DNA from: a virus
IMG/VR virus record: IMGVR_UViG_3300030419_003407
Location: 1 to 27,465 of that record
Reading direction: 5' to 3' (one strand)
DNA length: 27,465 bases
The notes under the pieces are model-generated. The model made no database searches. It was given only the letters and a program-made list of their open reading frames with translations, and had not been told where the DNA came from. How positions within the stretch are numbered: position 1 is the first letter of the stretch; the number at the start of each line of letters is the position of its first letter. Below, piece after piece: positions 1-7,307 of the stretch. The translations under genes were made by a program, and so were the position numbers.

Positions 1-42
1 AGCATCAAAATAGATGGCGATTTTTTGACTGGGAGAAAGTAT

Positions 43-216
43 ATGTTTAGTTTCTATTGTAAGGCATGCGATCAAGAGGTAGATTCAGAAGCGTGCAGAC
101 TTGCAGATATAATTGAAACCTCGGGCGGTAGACTATATGTCTTTGAGTGCTGTGACTGTGGAGAGGTATCATCAAGCGAACTGTTACAGGAGTATCAATA
201 TGACCTCGAAAGATAA
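43..216 (+). CDS. Small zinc-ribbon-like protein (57 aa)
   Basis: The protein has two CxxC knuckles (Cys6/Cys9 and Cys36/Cys39, plus Cys18 and Cys37), a spacing typical of a small zinc ribbon. I place the start at ATG 43 because GGGAG lies at 31-35, 7 bases upstream. A TTG at 25 in the same frame has no site of its own. The frame is also open back to base 1, so a longer gene entering from outside the window cannot be excluded. The 3' end overlaps the next gene by 17 bp. No enzymatic motif is visible; a nucleic-acid or protein-binding role is only a guess from the Cys pattern. Confidence 0.7.
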   Translation: MFSFYCKACDQEVDSEACRLADIIETSGGRLYVFECCDCGEVSSSELLQEYQYDLER

Positions 217-901
217 CATCATAAAAGGTATCAATCAGGCCATGAGCGCTGAGATAGATTCTATAACCTACGATAAACCTCCCAGTGATAAGAACTCTAA
301 AGTACTACAGAAGAATCCCAACCTGCTCACTGTGGACTGGGAAAATGTATTGCCTGAACCACCTAAGAACAGTTCAGATATAACACGCAGAGAACTTGAA
401 CTTATTTCTGAGATGACTAAGGAGCTTTCTCAAGAAGAGTACGACTTAGTTATGGCTGTGGACGATGATCCCAACAACGTGTTTATGCCGTTGCTAAAGA
501 GAATTGGAAAACAGTTTCCGAAGGAGAAGTTTGATGAGTTTTTCTTTAGTCAGGTTGACCCAGTAATAACAAACTTAAAATATAAGTTCAGGAGAGCCAG
601 ACCTTTTCAGTTAGCCGAGAAGTATGGAATAGATATTAAAATTACCGAAACTGAAACACATCATACGCCAGCCTATCCATCTGGACACACGGCATATGCG
701 GCCTTTGGAGGCTCGATGCTTGCAACTCTTTATCCAGAACACACATCAGAGTTTTACGAGCTTATAAACTTGGCTGGTAGAGCTAGAATTCTACAGGGCG
801 TACACTACCCTTCAGACAATGATGCTTCTATGGTTATAGCATCTGTGTTATATGAAGATTTGAAATATGAGATATTTCCAGATATGAAAATTAGGGGGTG
901 A
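200..901 (+). CDS. PAP2-superfamily phosphatase / vanadium haloperoxidase-like protein
   Basis: This 233-residue protein carries the three PAP2 motifs in order: Lys127-x6-Arg134-Pro135, PSGH at 160-163 and Arg196-x5-His202-x3-Asp206. In the family, the two histidines form and resolve a phospho-enzyme and the Lys/Arg residues hold phosphate. There is no signal peptide or obvious membrane span, so it looks like a soluble acid-phosphatase or haloperoxidase-type member rather than an integral lipid phosphatase. The start is ATG 200, with AGGAG at 188-192; the longer reading from 113 has no such site and lies inside the upstream gene. The TGA stop (899-901) lies inside the tmRNA that begins at 894. 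The substrate cannot be told from sequence. Confidence 0.85.
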   Translation: MTSKDNIIKGINQAMSAEIDSITYDKPPSDKNSKVLQKNPNLLTVDWENVLPEPPKNSSDITRRELELISEMTKELSQEEYDLVMAVDDDPNNVFMPLLKRIGKQFPKEKFDEFFFSQVDPVITNLKYKFRRARPFQLAEKYGIDIKITETETHHTPAYPSGHTAYAAFGGSMLATLYPEHTSEFYELINLAGRARILQGVHYPSDNDASMVIASVLYEDLKYEIFPDMKIRG

Positions 902-1235
902 ATTGGAATCGACCAGTAATAAAGTTATTGATCGCATGTAGTAGTTGAACGAATGGCTACTTAAAAAATCGTTCTCATTTTTTTAAGTGTAGAAGAGAAT
1001 TTCGCACTAGCCGCTTAATGCGGCAGGGGTATCACAGCCCTGTAAACCAAATAGTGATGACGCAGATAACTCCGCTAGAGTTTATATACTTGAACTAAAT
1101 ATATATGATAACAATAATTTGTTTGACTCCGATAATTCGGATAGCCTAGTATAGTGGGCGATAACAATTATACTAAACATGTAGAAGTTAATAATAATAT
1201 TATGTGGCACGCGGGTTCAAATCCCGCCACCTCCA
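894..1235 (+). ncRNA. ssrA: tmRNA (transfer-messenger RNA), one-piece
   Basis: tmRNA rescues stalled ribosomes by acting first as tRNA-Ala and then as a short mRNA for a degradation tag. The acceptor 5' strand GGGGGTG (894-900) pairs with CACCTCC (1228-1234), with one G-U. The D-region GGAATCGACC (905-914) is characteristic. The T-arm is GCGGG (1211-1215), loop TTCAAAT, CCCGC (1223-1227), and A1235 is the discriminator. CCA is not encoded (C1236 is followed by T), so it must be added by an enzyme. The tag reading frame gives (V)EENFALAA with stop TAA at 1016-1018. The stop sits in the loop of a GCCGC/GCGGC hairpin (1010-1024), as in known tmRNAs. Pseudoknot-like segments follow. Length 342 nt is normal. 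The resume codon (GTA 989 or GAA 992) is uncertain. Confidence 0.95.
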
Positions 1236-1237
1236 CT

Positions 1238-1263
1238 TAGTAATTATACTACCTTTTTATTTT
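1238..1263 (+). terminator. Weak terminator-like hairpin after tmRNA
   Basis: TAGTA (1238-1242) and TACTA (1247-1251) can form a 5-bp stem around loop ATTA, followed after two C by a T-rich run. The stem is short and AT-rich, so it could equally be only a processing or spacer sequence. It directly follows the tmRNA 3' end. Confidence 0.3.
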
Positions 1264-1339
1264 GTCTCGCACAAACAAGTCCGATCATGGTATAGGGCTG
1301 GAGCCAGCTAAATCGTGTGTTTTTTGTTTTCGTCATGTC

Positions 1340-1345
1340 TAGAAT
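1340..1345 (+). promoter_or_regulatory. Possible -10 element (TAGAAT) for the glycosyltransferase/radical SAM cassette
   Basis: TAGAATATT here repeats the -10 region of the better promoter at 6747-6775 and sits 28 bases before the first gene of the five-gene cassette. No good -35 is present at 16-18 bases spacing (only T/G-rich sequence), so this is a weak call. The rest of 1236-1372 is T-rich spacer with a small GCTG/CAGC hairpin near 1300-1315 and no open reading frame I would support. Confidence 0.25.
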
Positions 1346-1372
1346 ATTGAGTAAGTTTTTTTTGAGGTGTAT

Positions 1373-2242
1373 ATGAAAGACATTCAGGTTTTTGTAATTA
1401 AAGACTCGACAAGTGTTGAGCAATTCCCGCAACACGAAGGATATTCTCCAGTTCTAACCGGACTAGAGAGGCAGGTAAAAACTATCGGCCTAGACTGCGA
1501 CATTCAGTTAGTGAATTCTAATGAGCTACCGACAAAGAGCGACTCTAGGATTACTTCGATATTCAAGCAGAACTGTCTGGTGCACAACAACTATCTACTT
1601 TCTTTGGTTTCTATAAATAACATATACCCAGAGTCAGCGATTATGTGTGGTTACATTGGAACACTCTTCTCCTCCTTCAACAAAGATTTTTTCGCTGGTA
1701 AGTTGGCATCCTCTTTTAACTCATATAAGTTACATTCTTTAGAAAATACTTTGCTATATGACTTAGCTTCCGAGCCTCACAATCTCCCGCCCGCCTACAA
1801 CATATCAATGAATTCTAGGCTATACAACAGTCTTGGGGGATACGCTTTTACACAAACACCAAAGGGCGAGATTTTAGACAACAGAAAGTTTATTCTTTCA
1901 CTTTCAAAAAAAGGTTCGGTACTTTACTCTAATATGTTATCAACCATAAACATATTTTCTGCAAATGACATTTCTACGTCTAACATATGCAAATACTTTT
2001 ATGAACTTGGATTTACCGCTGCGTCCACAATAAAGGAGACTGAAAAGCCTCACTTTGAAAGATTTTGGAAGCAGTTTGTTGAAAGTCCAGAATGTTTAGA
2101 CCATAGAGTTCTTGGTAATCTAACATTTGACCAAACAATACCAGAGGGAGAAAAGAAAGAATACGCTGAGAAGCTGGCTATGGTTAGATGTTCTTATCAA
2201 GCTGGTTTGTTTGAGGGTCTTTCGGGCGTGAAAGTATTATGA
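1373..2242 (+). CDS. Unknown protein, first gene of the glycosyltransferase/radical SAM cassette
   Basis: I do not recognise this 289-residue protein. It has no signal peptide, membrane span or cysteine cluster. It is mixed alpha/beta in character, with Asn/Ser-rich central segments and a charged C-terminal third. ATG 1373 is preferred over GTG 1367, because GAGG at 1364-1367 is then properly spaced. Its stop overlaps the next start as ATGA (2239-2242), which implies translational coupling to the glycosyltransferase. By position it may be a transferase partner, an acceptor-recognition protein or an unrecognised glycosyltransferase; none of these is shown by a motif. Confidence 0.75.
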   Translation: MKDIQVFVIKDSTSVEQFPQHEGYSPVLTGLERQVKTIGLDCDIQLVNSNELPTKSDSRITSIFKQNCLVHNNYLLSLVSINNIYPESAIMCGYIGTLFSSFNKDFFAGKLASSFNSYKLHSLENTLLYDLASEPHNLPPAYNISMNSRLYNSLGGYAFTQTPKGEILDNRKFILSLSKKGSVLYSNMLSTINIFSANDISTSNICKYFYELGFTAASTIKETEKPHFERFWKQFVESPECLDHRVLGNLTFDQTIPEGEKKEYAEKLAMVRCSYQAGLFEGLSGVKVL

Positions 2243-3210
2243 TCTCTCTGGATTTATCAAAATGTTATGGATTTGAAAAACATAGGAGTGGATGGGGATA
2301 TTGCATAAATTCCCTAAAGCCTTACCACTCAAAATCAGGTATATTTTTTGATGGCTTTCTAGAGCATAACTTCAGCTGGCATATAAGAAAATATATATAT
2401 GAAGGTTTTGATGGTATACCTTATACATTTCCGTGGGTTGGTGTAATCCACAATCCACCTAATCCACCAGATTGGTATGATGTTTATAATTCACCAAAAG
2501 CAATGTTTGATAGAGACGTTTTTCAGTATTCCTTGAGGTTCTGCAAGGCTATAATATGCCTATCAGATTATTTGGCTAACTGGGTAAGAGGTGTCTGTGA
2601 CACTCCAGTAATATCCGTTAAACATCCAACGCAAACAAACTGTAAGAAATGGGAGCCTATAAGATTTATTAAGTCTGAAAGACCAAAAATATTGCAGGTT
2701 GGCTACTGGCTTAGGAGACCAGAATCAATATGTTCCTTAAAGTCACCCTACCCTTACTCAAAAAAATGGCTACCAAGTGAGAATGAATATTCTCTACAGA
2801 TGCTTAACGTATACAATAAAACTGATACAAGATTTTTCGATGACCGACATAAGTGGGCCGGTGTAGAAATATTAGACTGGCTTCCTCATGAAGAATATGA
2901 CGACATACTGACATCTGGAATTGTATTTTTAGACCTTTACGATAGCTCAGCAAACAACGCTATCATTGAGTGTATAGCTAGAAACACACCGCTGCTTGTA
3001 AACAAACATCCTGCGGTTGTGGAATATTGTGGAGAAGATTACCCGCTATACTTTGATAACTTAGATCACGCATCTGACATACTGCATGACAGAGAACTTA
3101 TCATTAGCGCACATGAGTATTTCAAAAACATGGATAAGTCTTGGTTAAACGGTGGATACTTCGCCAATGATGTAGTAGCTAAGCTGGGAGAAGTAACAAA
3201 TGGAAGATAA
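2239..3210 (+). CDS. Glycosyltransferase-like protein (GT-B fold, GT4-like C-terminal half)
   Basis: This 323-residue protein has features of GT-B glycosyltransferases. An N-terminal acceptor half has IHNPP at 70-74 and an LSDYLANW-type segment (108-115), which resembles the usual 'cell/stop searching' helix. A linker strand, LQVGYWLRR (152-160), follows, and the donor-binding half has SSANNAIIEC (236-245) followed by NTPLLVNKHPAVVEY, the usual place of the nucleotide-sugar contacts with Glu244. It is shorter than typical GT4 enzymes and weakly conserved. The start overlaps the upstream stop by 4 bp, and the end overlaps the next gene by 11 bp. Expected role: transfer of a sugar in the cytoplasm; donor and acceptor are unknown. 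Confidence 0.7.
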   Translation: MISLDLSKCYGFEKHRSGWGYCINSLKPYHSKSGIFFDGFLEHNFSWHIRKYIYEGFDGIPYTFPWVGVIHNPPNPPDWYDVYNSPKAMFDRDVFQYSLRFCKAIICLSDYLANWVRGVCDTPVISVKHPTQTNCKKWEPIRFIKSERPKILQVGYWLRRPESICSLKSPYPYSKKWLPSENEYSLQMLNVYNKTDTRFFDDRHKWAGVEILDWLPHEEYDDILTSGIVFLDLYDSSANNAIIECIARNTPLLVNKHPAVVEYCGEDYPLYFDNLDHASDILHDRELIISAHEYFKNMDKSWLNGGYFANDVVAKLGEVTNGR

Positions 3211-4576
3211 AAAATATTATTGCACTAGACCCTTTGAGTGGTTTGCCGTCCTCGACAATGGAGATGTTTCTCCGTGCTGCCCGCCTTGGATTGATGGTTA
3301 TCGCATAGGAAATCTTTATGAACAGTCCGTAGATGAAGTATGGAACGGCGAAAAAGCTCAGGACTTCAGGCGCTCAATATTAGATGGGTCTTTTGAATAC
3401 TGCAACAGTCTCTCATGTCCATTTCTACAGTCCAAGACAGATTCCGTTTTGACCCTGCATCAAATTGAAGACATCAACCCCTTAGTCCATGACGACATAA
3501 AGAATGAGAAAACAAAACTAGAACATGGCCCAAGAGTAATCAGCTGCGAATACGACAGATCGTGCAACTTGGCTTGCCCGTCATGCAGAAGAGATTTAAT
3601 AATGGTCTTCGGAGAAAAGCGAAATAAAATTCTTGAACTTCAGGACAAGATCATATCAGAAGCTCTGCCTAGCGCCAGACACTTAACTGTAACAGGGTCA
3701 GGAGATGCCTTTGCTAGTCCGATATTTAGAAAGCTACTCCAGCGACTATCTAAAGAAAACGCGCCAAACCTAAGTGAGATTCTCATCTTAACCAACGGCT
3801 TACTTATTAAAAAATATTGGGAAACACTCAGTGAGTTCTCTAGGGAAAACATAAACTCTATTTCAATATCTATTGACGCAGCGACAGAAGAAACGTATGT
3901 TGTCAACAGAAAAGGTGGCAAGTGGAGTCAGCTACTAGAAAACTTGGAGTTCGTTCAAAAACTAAAACAATCCGACCAAATAGATGGCTTTGCTATGAGT
4001 ATGGTCGTACAAGAGAATAACTTTATGGAGATTAAAGATTTTGTTCTTCTTGCAGAGAAATACGGCGCGGGTTTAGTTCAGCTCCAAATCATAGAGCCAG
4101 ACTTTATAAGAGACTTAGGTTTTTTGGATTATTTTACAGAGTGGGAAAAGAAGGCCATACAGGAAAAAACACATCCCCTACATCAAAAGTTCTTAGCAGT
4201 GCTAAAAGACCCTTTCTTTGACGATTACATTAATAAATTTTCAGATCATATGAGATTGTCTAAAGGGCAAAGAGAACAAGATGCTTTATGTATGAACATT
4301 GGCCCCCTATACGACCTAAGAGAAGGCCGGGATATTTCTCAAAGAGATGAGGTCTTGAAGGAAGCAAACATAATTCAGGAAAACTCTGATAAAAAAGATG
4401 TTTTTTTTGACGGTAATGTATACTATGTAAACAATGATGATGTTATTTCCATAGACTATACAGATTTCGTCGTTCTCGATACGAAGCTGGTAGTTTTCTG
4501 GAACGGATCTTCTTGGCAAGAGTGCAAAGACAAAGAAAAGCTGAGGCTCATGGGGATGACAGATGAACAAACCTAG
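3200..4576 (+). CDS. Radical SAM protein with N-terminal SPASM-like domain (458 aa)
   Basis: The radical SAM cluster motif CxxxCxxC is at Cys122, Cys126 and Cys129. It is followed by the expected core elements: a TGSGD turn in place of GGE, ILTNG, and ISIDAATEETY. The N terminus carries a SPASM-like pattern, Cys8-x12-Gly-x4-Cys26 with Cys27, then GNLY...WN and Cys68/Cys73. This suggests one or more extra Fe-S clusters placed before the core, whereas SPASM normally follows it. A unique C-terminal extension of about 90 residues has no recognisable motif. Such enzymes use SAM-derived radicals to modify peptides, sugars or cofactors. Tandem with a paralogue and between glycosyltransferases, it probably belongs to a modification pathway. 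The substrate is unknown. Confidence 0.85.
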   Translation: MEDKKYYCTRPFEWFAVLDNGDVSPCCPPWIDGYRIGNLYEQSVDEVWNGEKAQDFRRSILDGSFEYCNSLSCPFLQSKTDSVLTLHQIEDINPLVHDDIKNEKTKLEHGPRVISCEYDRSCNLACPSCRRDLIMVFGEKRNKILELQDKIISEALPSARHLTVTGSGDAFASPIFRKLLQRLSKENAPNLSEILILTNGLLIKKYWETLSEFSRENINSISISIDAATEETYVVNRKGGKWSQLLENLEFVQKLKQSDQIDGFAMSMVVQENNFMEIKDFVLLAEKYGAGLVQLQIIEPDFIRDLGFLDYFTEWEKKAIQEKTHPLHQKFLAVLKDPFFDDYINKFSDHMRLSKGQREQDALCMNIGPLYDLREGRDISQRDEVLKEANIIQENSDKKDVFFDGNVYYVNNDDVISIDYTDFVVLDTKLVVFWNGSSWQECKDKEKLRLMGMTDEQT

Positions 4577-5705
4577 CAACCTTGACAACATAAATGAAGA
4601 TGTTACCAATTCAGATATTCCTGATTTTGATACAGCTGGATTTTTCTGTTCACAACCCTTCACTAACCTAGAGGTAAATACCAGAGGGGAAGTTAGGACA
4701 TGCTGTGCATATTGGATGAACCAGACTTTAGGAAATATAACATTCGACAAAACAGAAAATGTCCTAAACTCAGACACGGCACAGGACATACGGAAGTCCA
4801 TCCTTGATGGGAGCTTTTCTTACTGTAACAAAAAAACTTGCCCCAGAATACAATCTATACCAAAAGGCGGCGACGGGATACTCCAGAGAATAGAAGACAT
4901 AGAAGACCAACATCTATTAGATATAATAAAAAACAAAAAAACGAAGATTGACTCCATAAAGTATGTCAACTTCTTGTGGGATTTATCCTGCAACTTGAGA
5001 TGCCCAAGTTGTAGAGTTTCCACAATATTGAATACCAAAGGAGAGGCATACGAGAACAGTCTACAAATACAAAATAAAATACTTGACTACACCCTCCCCT
5101 TAGATAGTGACTTAATATTTAACATAACTGGATCGGGAGATCCTTTTGGTTCAAAAGTCTTTCGAGATTTTCTTACAAGTTTTGATGGTAATAAACATCC
5201 CAACGTAGTTATCAACCTGCAAACAAACGGTGTCATGTTTACTGAAAATATGTGGGAAAGAATGAGCTTATGTCACGATAATATAAGTACTGTTCTAATA
5301 TCTATTGATGCCGCAACCGAAGAGACATACAACAAGGTTAGGGTTGGAGGTAAGTGGGACATCCTGATGAAAAACATAGAGATGGTTGACGAACTCAGGA
5401 GATGTGGTGAAATTGATAGGCTTAGGCTCGACTTTGTTGTTCAACGACAAAACTACAGCGAGATGCCGCAGGCCGTAGAGTTTGCACAATCCTTACTTGG
5501 TGTAGACGGAATATATTTTGCGATCCTAACAGACTGGGGAACTTGGAGTAGGGATGAGTATAAGTGGCACGCCATATGGATGCAAGATAATGAAATGCAC
5601 GAAGATTTTATCCGAGTGTTAGATAATGATATTTTTGAAGATAAAAAGGTAGACTTAGGTAATGTCCGCCATTACTATGAGTTATCAAGAGGTAAAAATG
5701 ATTAA
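4563..5705 (+). CDS. Radical SAM protein with N-terminal SPASM-like domain (380 aa), paralogue of the upstream gene
   Basis: The architecture is the same as its neighbour. SPASM-like Cys29-x12-Gly-x4-Cys47 with Cys48, then SILDGSF-YC and Cys88/Cys93, precede the radical SAM cluster at Cys143, Cys147 and Cys150. TGSGDPFGS, LQTNG and ISIDAATEETY confirm the core. It lacks the C-terminal extension of the first copy and has about 25 extra N-terminal residues. The start overlaps the upstream gene by 14 bp, and its end overlaps the GT4 gene by 8 bp. The pair looks like a duplication followed by divergence, so the two may act on successive or different substrates, or as a heteromer. Function beyond radical chemistry is not visible. 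Confidence 0.85.
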   Translation: MNKPSNLDNINEDVTNSDIPDFDTAGFFCSQPFTNLEVNTRGEVRTCCAYWMNQTLGNITFDKTENVLNSDTAQDIRKSILDGSFSYCNKKTCPRIQSIPKGGDGILQRIEDIEDQHLLDIIKNKKTKIDSIKYVNFLWDLSCNLRCPSCRVSTILNTKGEAYENSLQIQNKILDYTLPLDSDLIFNITGSGDPFGSKVFRDFLTSFDGNKHPNVVINLQTNGVMFTENMWERMSLCHDNISTVLISIDAATEETYNKVRVGGKWDILMKNIEMVDELRRCGEIDRLRLDFVVQRQNYSEMPQAVEFAQSLLGVDGIYFAILTDWGTWSRDEYKWHAIWMQDNEMHEDFIRVLDNDIFEDKKVDLGNVRHYYELSRGKND

Positions 5706-6744
5706 CGTAACAGCACCTATAAACACGCTAGGCTATGGAGTAGCCAGCTATAACATTATTAAAAATCTTTACGGTATAGGCGAGCAGGTCAGTTACTTTC
5801 CCATTGGAAATCCTGAGCCCCCAGAAGAACAAGACTTTCTAAAGAGCATGATGTTACAGTTGCCATCTTCACGGGCTCCGTCAGTTAAGATATGGCACCA
5901 GAACGACATCCATCATCATGTCGGCAAGGGTCTTCATGTTGGATTTCCTATATTTGAGCTTGATAGATTTTCACAGCAAGAAATCTGGAGCATGTCCCAC
6001 AATGATAAAATTTTTGTCTGCTCTCATTGGGCAGAATCGGTTGTTAAAAACGCGATGAATATCGAAACAAGCGTTGTTCCTTTGGGTGTTGACACAGAGC
6101 TGTTTCAACCCTACGAGTCTAAGAGGCCAGCAACTATATTTTTTAACTGCGGAAAGTGGGAAATAAGAAAGGGTCATGACGTTCTTGTGGAATGTTTTAA
6201 TTCTGCCTTCAGTCATTCTGATAATGTAGAGTTATGGATGATGTGCGAGAACCCGTTTTACAACGACCAACAACAAAGGGAATGGATTAATCTCTATAAG
6301 CAATCAAAACTAGGAGATAAGATAAGAATTATACCCAGACAGAAGACCCATCAGGATGTGTATAATATAATGAAGCAAACTGATTGCGGGGTATTTCCTG
6401 CTAGGGCTGAGGGTTGGAACTTAGAGCTTTTAGAGATGATGGCCTGTGGGAAGCAAGTAATAGCCACTAACTATTCAGCTCACACTGAGTTTTGCAACTC
6501 ATCCAACTCTATGCTAGTAGATATAAACTCTCTTGAGTTAGCTAATGATGGGGTCTGGTTTAAGGGAAATGGCATGTGGGCATCACTTGATTCAGACGCA
6601 ATAGACCAGATAATTTCCCACATGAGGTCTGTACACGATCAGAAGCAACAGGGTTTTTCACATCAGAATATAGATGGTATACAAACATCCAGAGAGTTTT
6701 CGTGGGAAAACTCTGCAAAAAATTTCGTATGTGGACTAAAATAA
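5698..6744 (+). CDS. GT4-family glycosyltransferase
   Basis: This 348-residue protein has a standard GT-B/GT4 layout. The N-terminal acceptor domain includes VCSHWAESVVKNA and VVPLGVDTELF (residues about 107-137). The donor domain opens with FNCGKWEIRKGHDVL (149-163), the phosphate-binding Arg/Lys-Gly segment. It ends with FPARAEGWNLELLEMMACG (233-251), carrying the EG...E-motif that binds the nucleotide sugar. ATG 5698 is chosen because AAGAGG lies just upstream and the Met aligns with the usual N-terminal strand; the reading from 5662 lies inside the upstream gene. It closes the cassette and is followed within a few bases by a new promoter. Its role is probably retaining sugar transfer to an unknown acceptor. 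Confidence 0.88.
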   Translation: MINVTAPINTLGYGVASYNIIKNLYGIGEQVSYFPIGNPEPPEEQDFLKSMMLQLPSSRAPSVKIWHQNDIHHHVGKGLHVGFPIFELDRFSQQEIWSMSHNDKIFVCSHWAESVVKNAMNIETSVVPLGVDTELFQPYESKRPATIFFNCGKWEIRKGHDVLVECFNSAFSHSDNVELWMMCENPFYNDQQQREWINLYKQSKLGDKIRIIPRQKTHQDVYNIMKQTDCGVFPARAEGWNLELLEMMACGKQVIATNYSAHTEFCNSSNSMLVDINSLELANDGVWFKGNGMWASLDSDAIDQIISHMRSVHDQKQQGFSHQNIDGIQTSREFSWENSAKNFVCGLK

Positions 6745-6746
6745 AT

Positions 6747-6775
6747 TTGCAAATGCATGGCGTACATGCTAGAAT
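6747..6775 (+). promoter_or_regulatory. Sigma70-type promoter TTGCAA-N17-TAGAAT
   Basis: TTGCAA at 6747-6752, an exact 17-base spacer, and TAGAAT at 6770-6775. The only gene that follows before a terminator is the 57-residue membrane protein. The same -35 hexamer and spacing recur at 11006-11034. Confidence 0.7.
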
Positions 6776-6817
6776 ATTTGCAGTGACCAAGAATCTTTTT
6801 ATAATAGGAGAAAGAAA

Positions 6818-6991
6818 ATGGTAGATAAGCTAAAGAGCATGGTGAGATCGAGACGTTTTTGGACTGCCGTAGGTACTGTTGTTACCGTAGCACTTCAAGA
6901 CGTTGTTGGTATTCCACCAGAGACGGCGACCAGTATTGTAGCAGTTGCTGTAGCTTGGATTGTAGGTGATTCTCTTCGTCCAACGGAGTAG
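6818..6991 (+). CDS. Small membrane protein (57 aa), holin-like candidate
   Basis: ATG 6818 follows TAGGAG at 6805-6810. The peptide has a positively charged N terminus (MVDKLKSMVRSRR), a first hydrophobic stretch (about 14-31), a short polar turn with Pro-Pro-Glu, a second hydrophobic stretch (about 38-50), and a charged end (GDSLRPTE). Two short hydrophobic helices with a basic N terminus fit a small phage holin or another membrane-active peptide, but no family-specific motif proves it. It has its own promoter (6747-6775) and its own strong terminator (7018-7050), so it is expressed independently of both neighbours. It is too short for many gene callers. Confidence 0.8.
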   Translation: MVDKLKSMVRSRRFWTAVGTVVTVALQDVVGIPPETATSIVAVAVAWIVGDSLRPTE

Positions 6992-7003
6992 GTATATATA
7001 TAG

Positions 7004-7017
7004 AGAATCATGATTCT
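7004..7017 (+). repeat. 14-bp perfect palindrome
   Basis: AGAATCATGATTCT is identical on both strands. It sits 12 bases after the stop of the 57-residue gene and immediately upstream of the terminator stem. It could be a protein-binding site, or a hairpin that helps protect the RNA 3' end. No second copy was noticed. Confidence 0.5.
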
Positions 7018-7050
7018 GAGTCCAGCACAAGAAGTGCTGGATTCTTTTTT
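7018..7050 (+). terminator. Strong rho-independent terminator
   Basis: GAGTCCAGCAC (7018-7028) pairs with GTGCTGGATTC (7034-7044) over 11 bp with one G-T, loop AAGAA, followed directly by TTTTTT (7045-7050). It ends the mini-unit of the 57-residue membrane protein. Confidence 0.92.
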
Positions 7051-7064
7051 AACTAGGAGATAGA

Positions 7065-7307
7065 ATGAATATTGATTTTATTGTAGCAGCCGAATCACAT
7101 TACAAAGCAAAGATGGATGAAGCCGGCCTTACCATGAGAGTGTACATGAATTCACCTGTAGGTGTAGGAGAGCATCCACAAGTTTTCGAAGAGTTCAGGA
7201 ACGCACTGGAGGATTTCCAAAACGCGAGAGAAGTGTTTAACCTTGTTCAGGAACTTAAGAGTCAGTACCTAAAGTCACAAGAAGCAAAAGAAGAAGATGA
7301 AGATTAA
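7065..7307 (+). CDS. Unknown small acidic protein (80 aa)
   Basis: I do not recognise this protein. It begins with MNIDFIVAAESHYKAKMDEAG. Its C-terminal half is strongly helical and charged (about residues 40-80, ending in a run of Glu and Asp), which suggests a short coiled coil. ATG 7065 has AGGAG at 7055-7059. It starts a new unit just after a terminator, with no clear promoter between, and overlaps the next gene by 11 bp. Confidence 0.75.
   Translation: MNIDFIVAAESHYKAKMDEAGLTMRVYMNSPVGVGEHPQVFEEFRNALEDFQNAREVFNLVQELKSQYLKSQEAKEEDED

Noticed and set aside
25-42. TTG start for the first zinc-ribbon gene
   Set aside because: No ribosome binding site precedes it, while ATG 43 has GGGAG at the right spacing.
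113-199. Longer N terminus for the PAP2-type gene
   Set aside because: It lies within the preceding gene in another frame and lacks a binding site; AGGAG at 188-192 points to ATG 200.
1200-1235. Partial tRNA gene
   Set aside because: The T-arm and acceptor strand pair with the 5' strand 894-900; the whole is a tmRNA, not a tRNA remnant.
1609-1616. T4-type late promoter TATAAATA
   Set aside because: It is inside a coding region with no gene start nearby; no such motif was found in the intergenic spaces.
6560-6790. Antisense reading frames across the window, for example opposite the GT4 gene
   Set aside because: They are shadows of well-supported + strand genes and lack start signals and recognisable products.
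7004-7017. Phage attachment site
   Set aside because: A lone palindrome beside a terminator with no integrase or tRNA nearby; no second copy seen.
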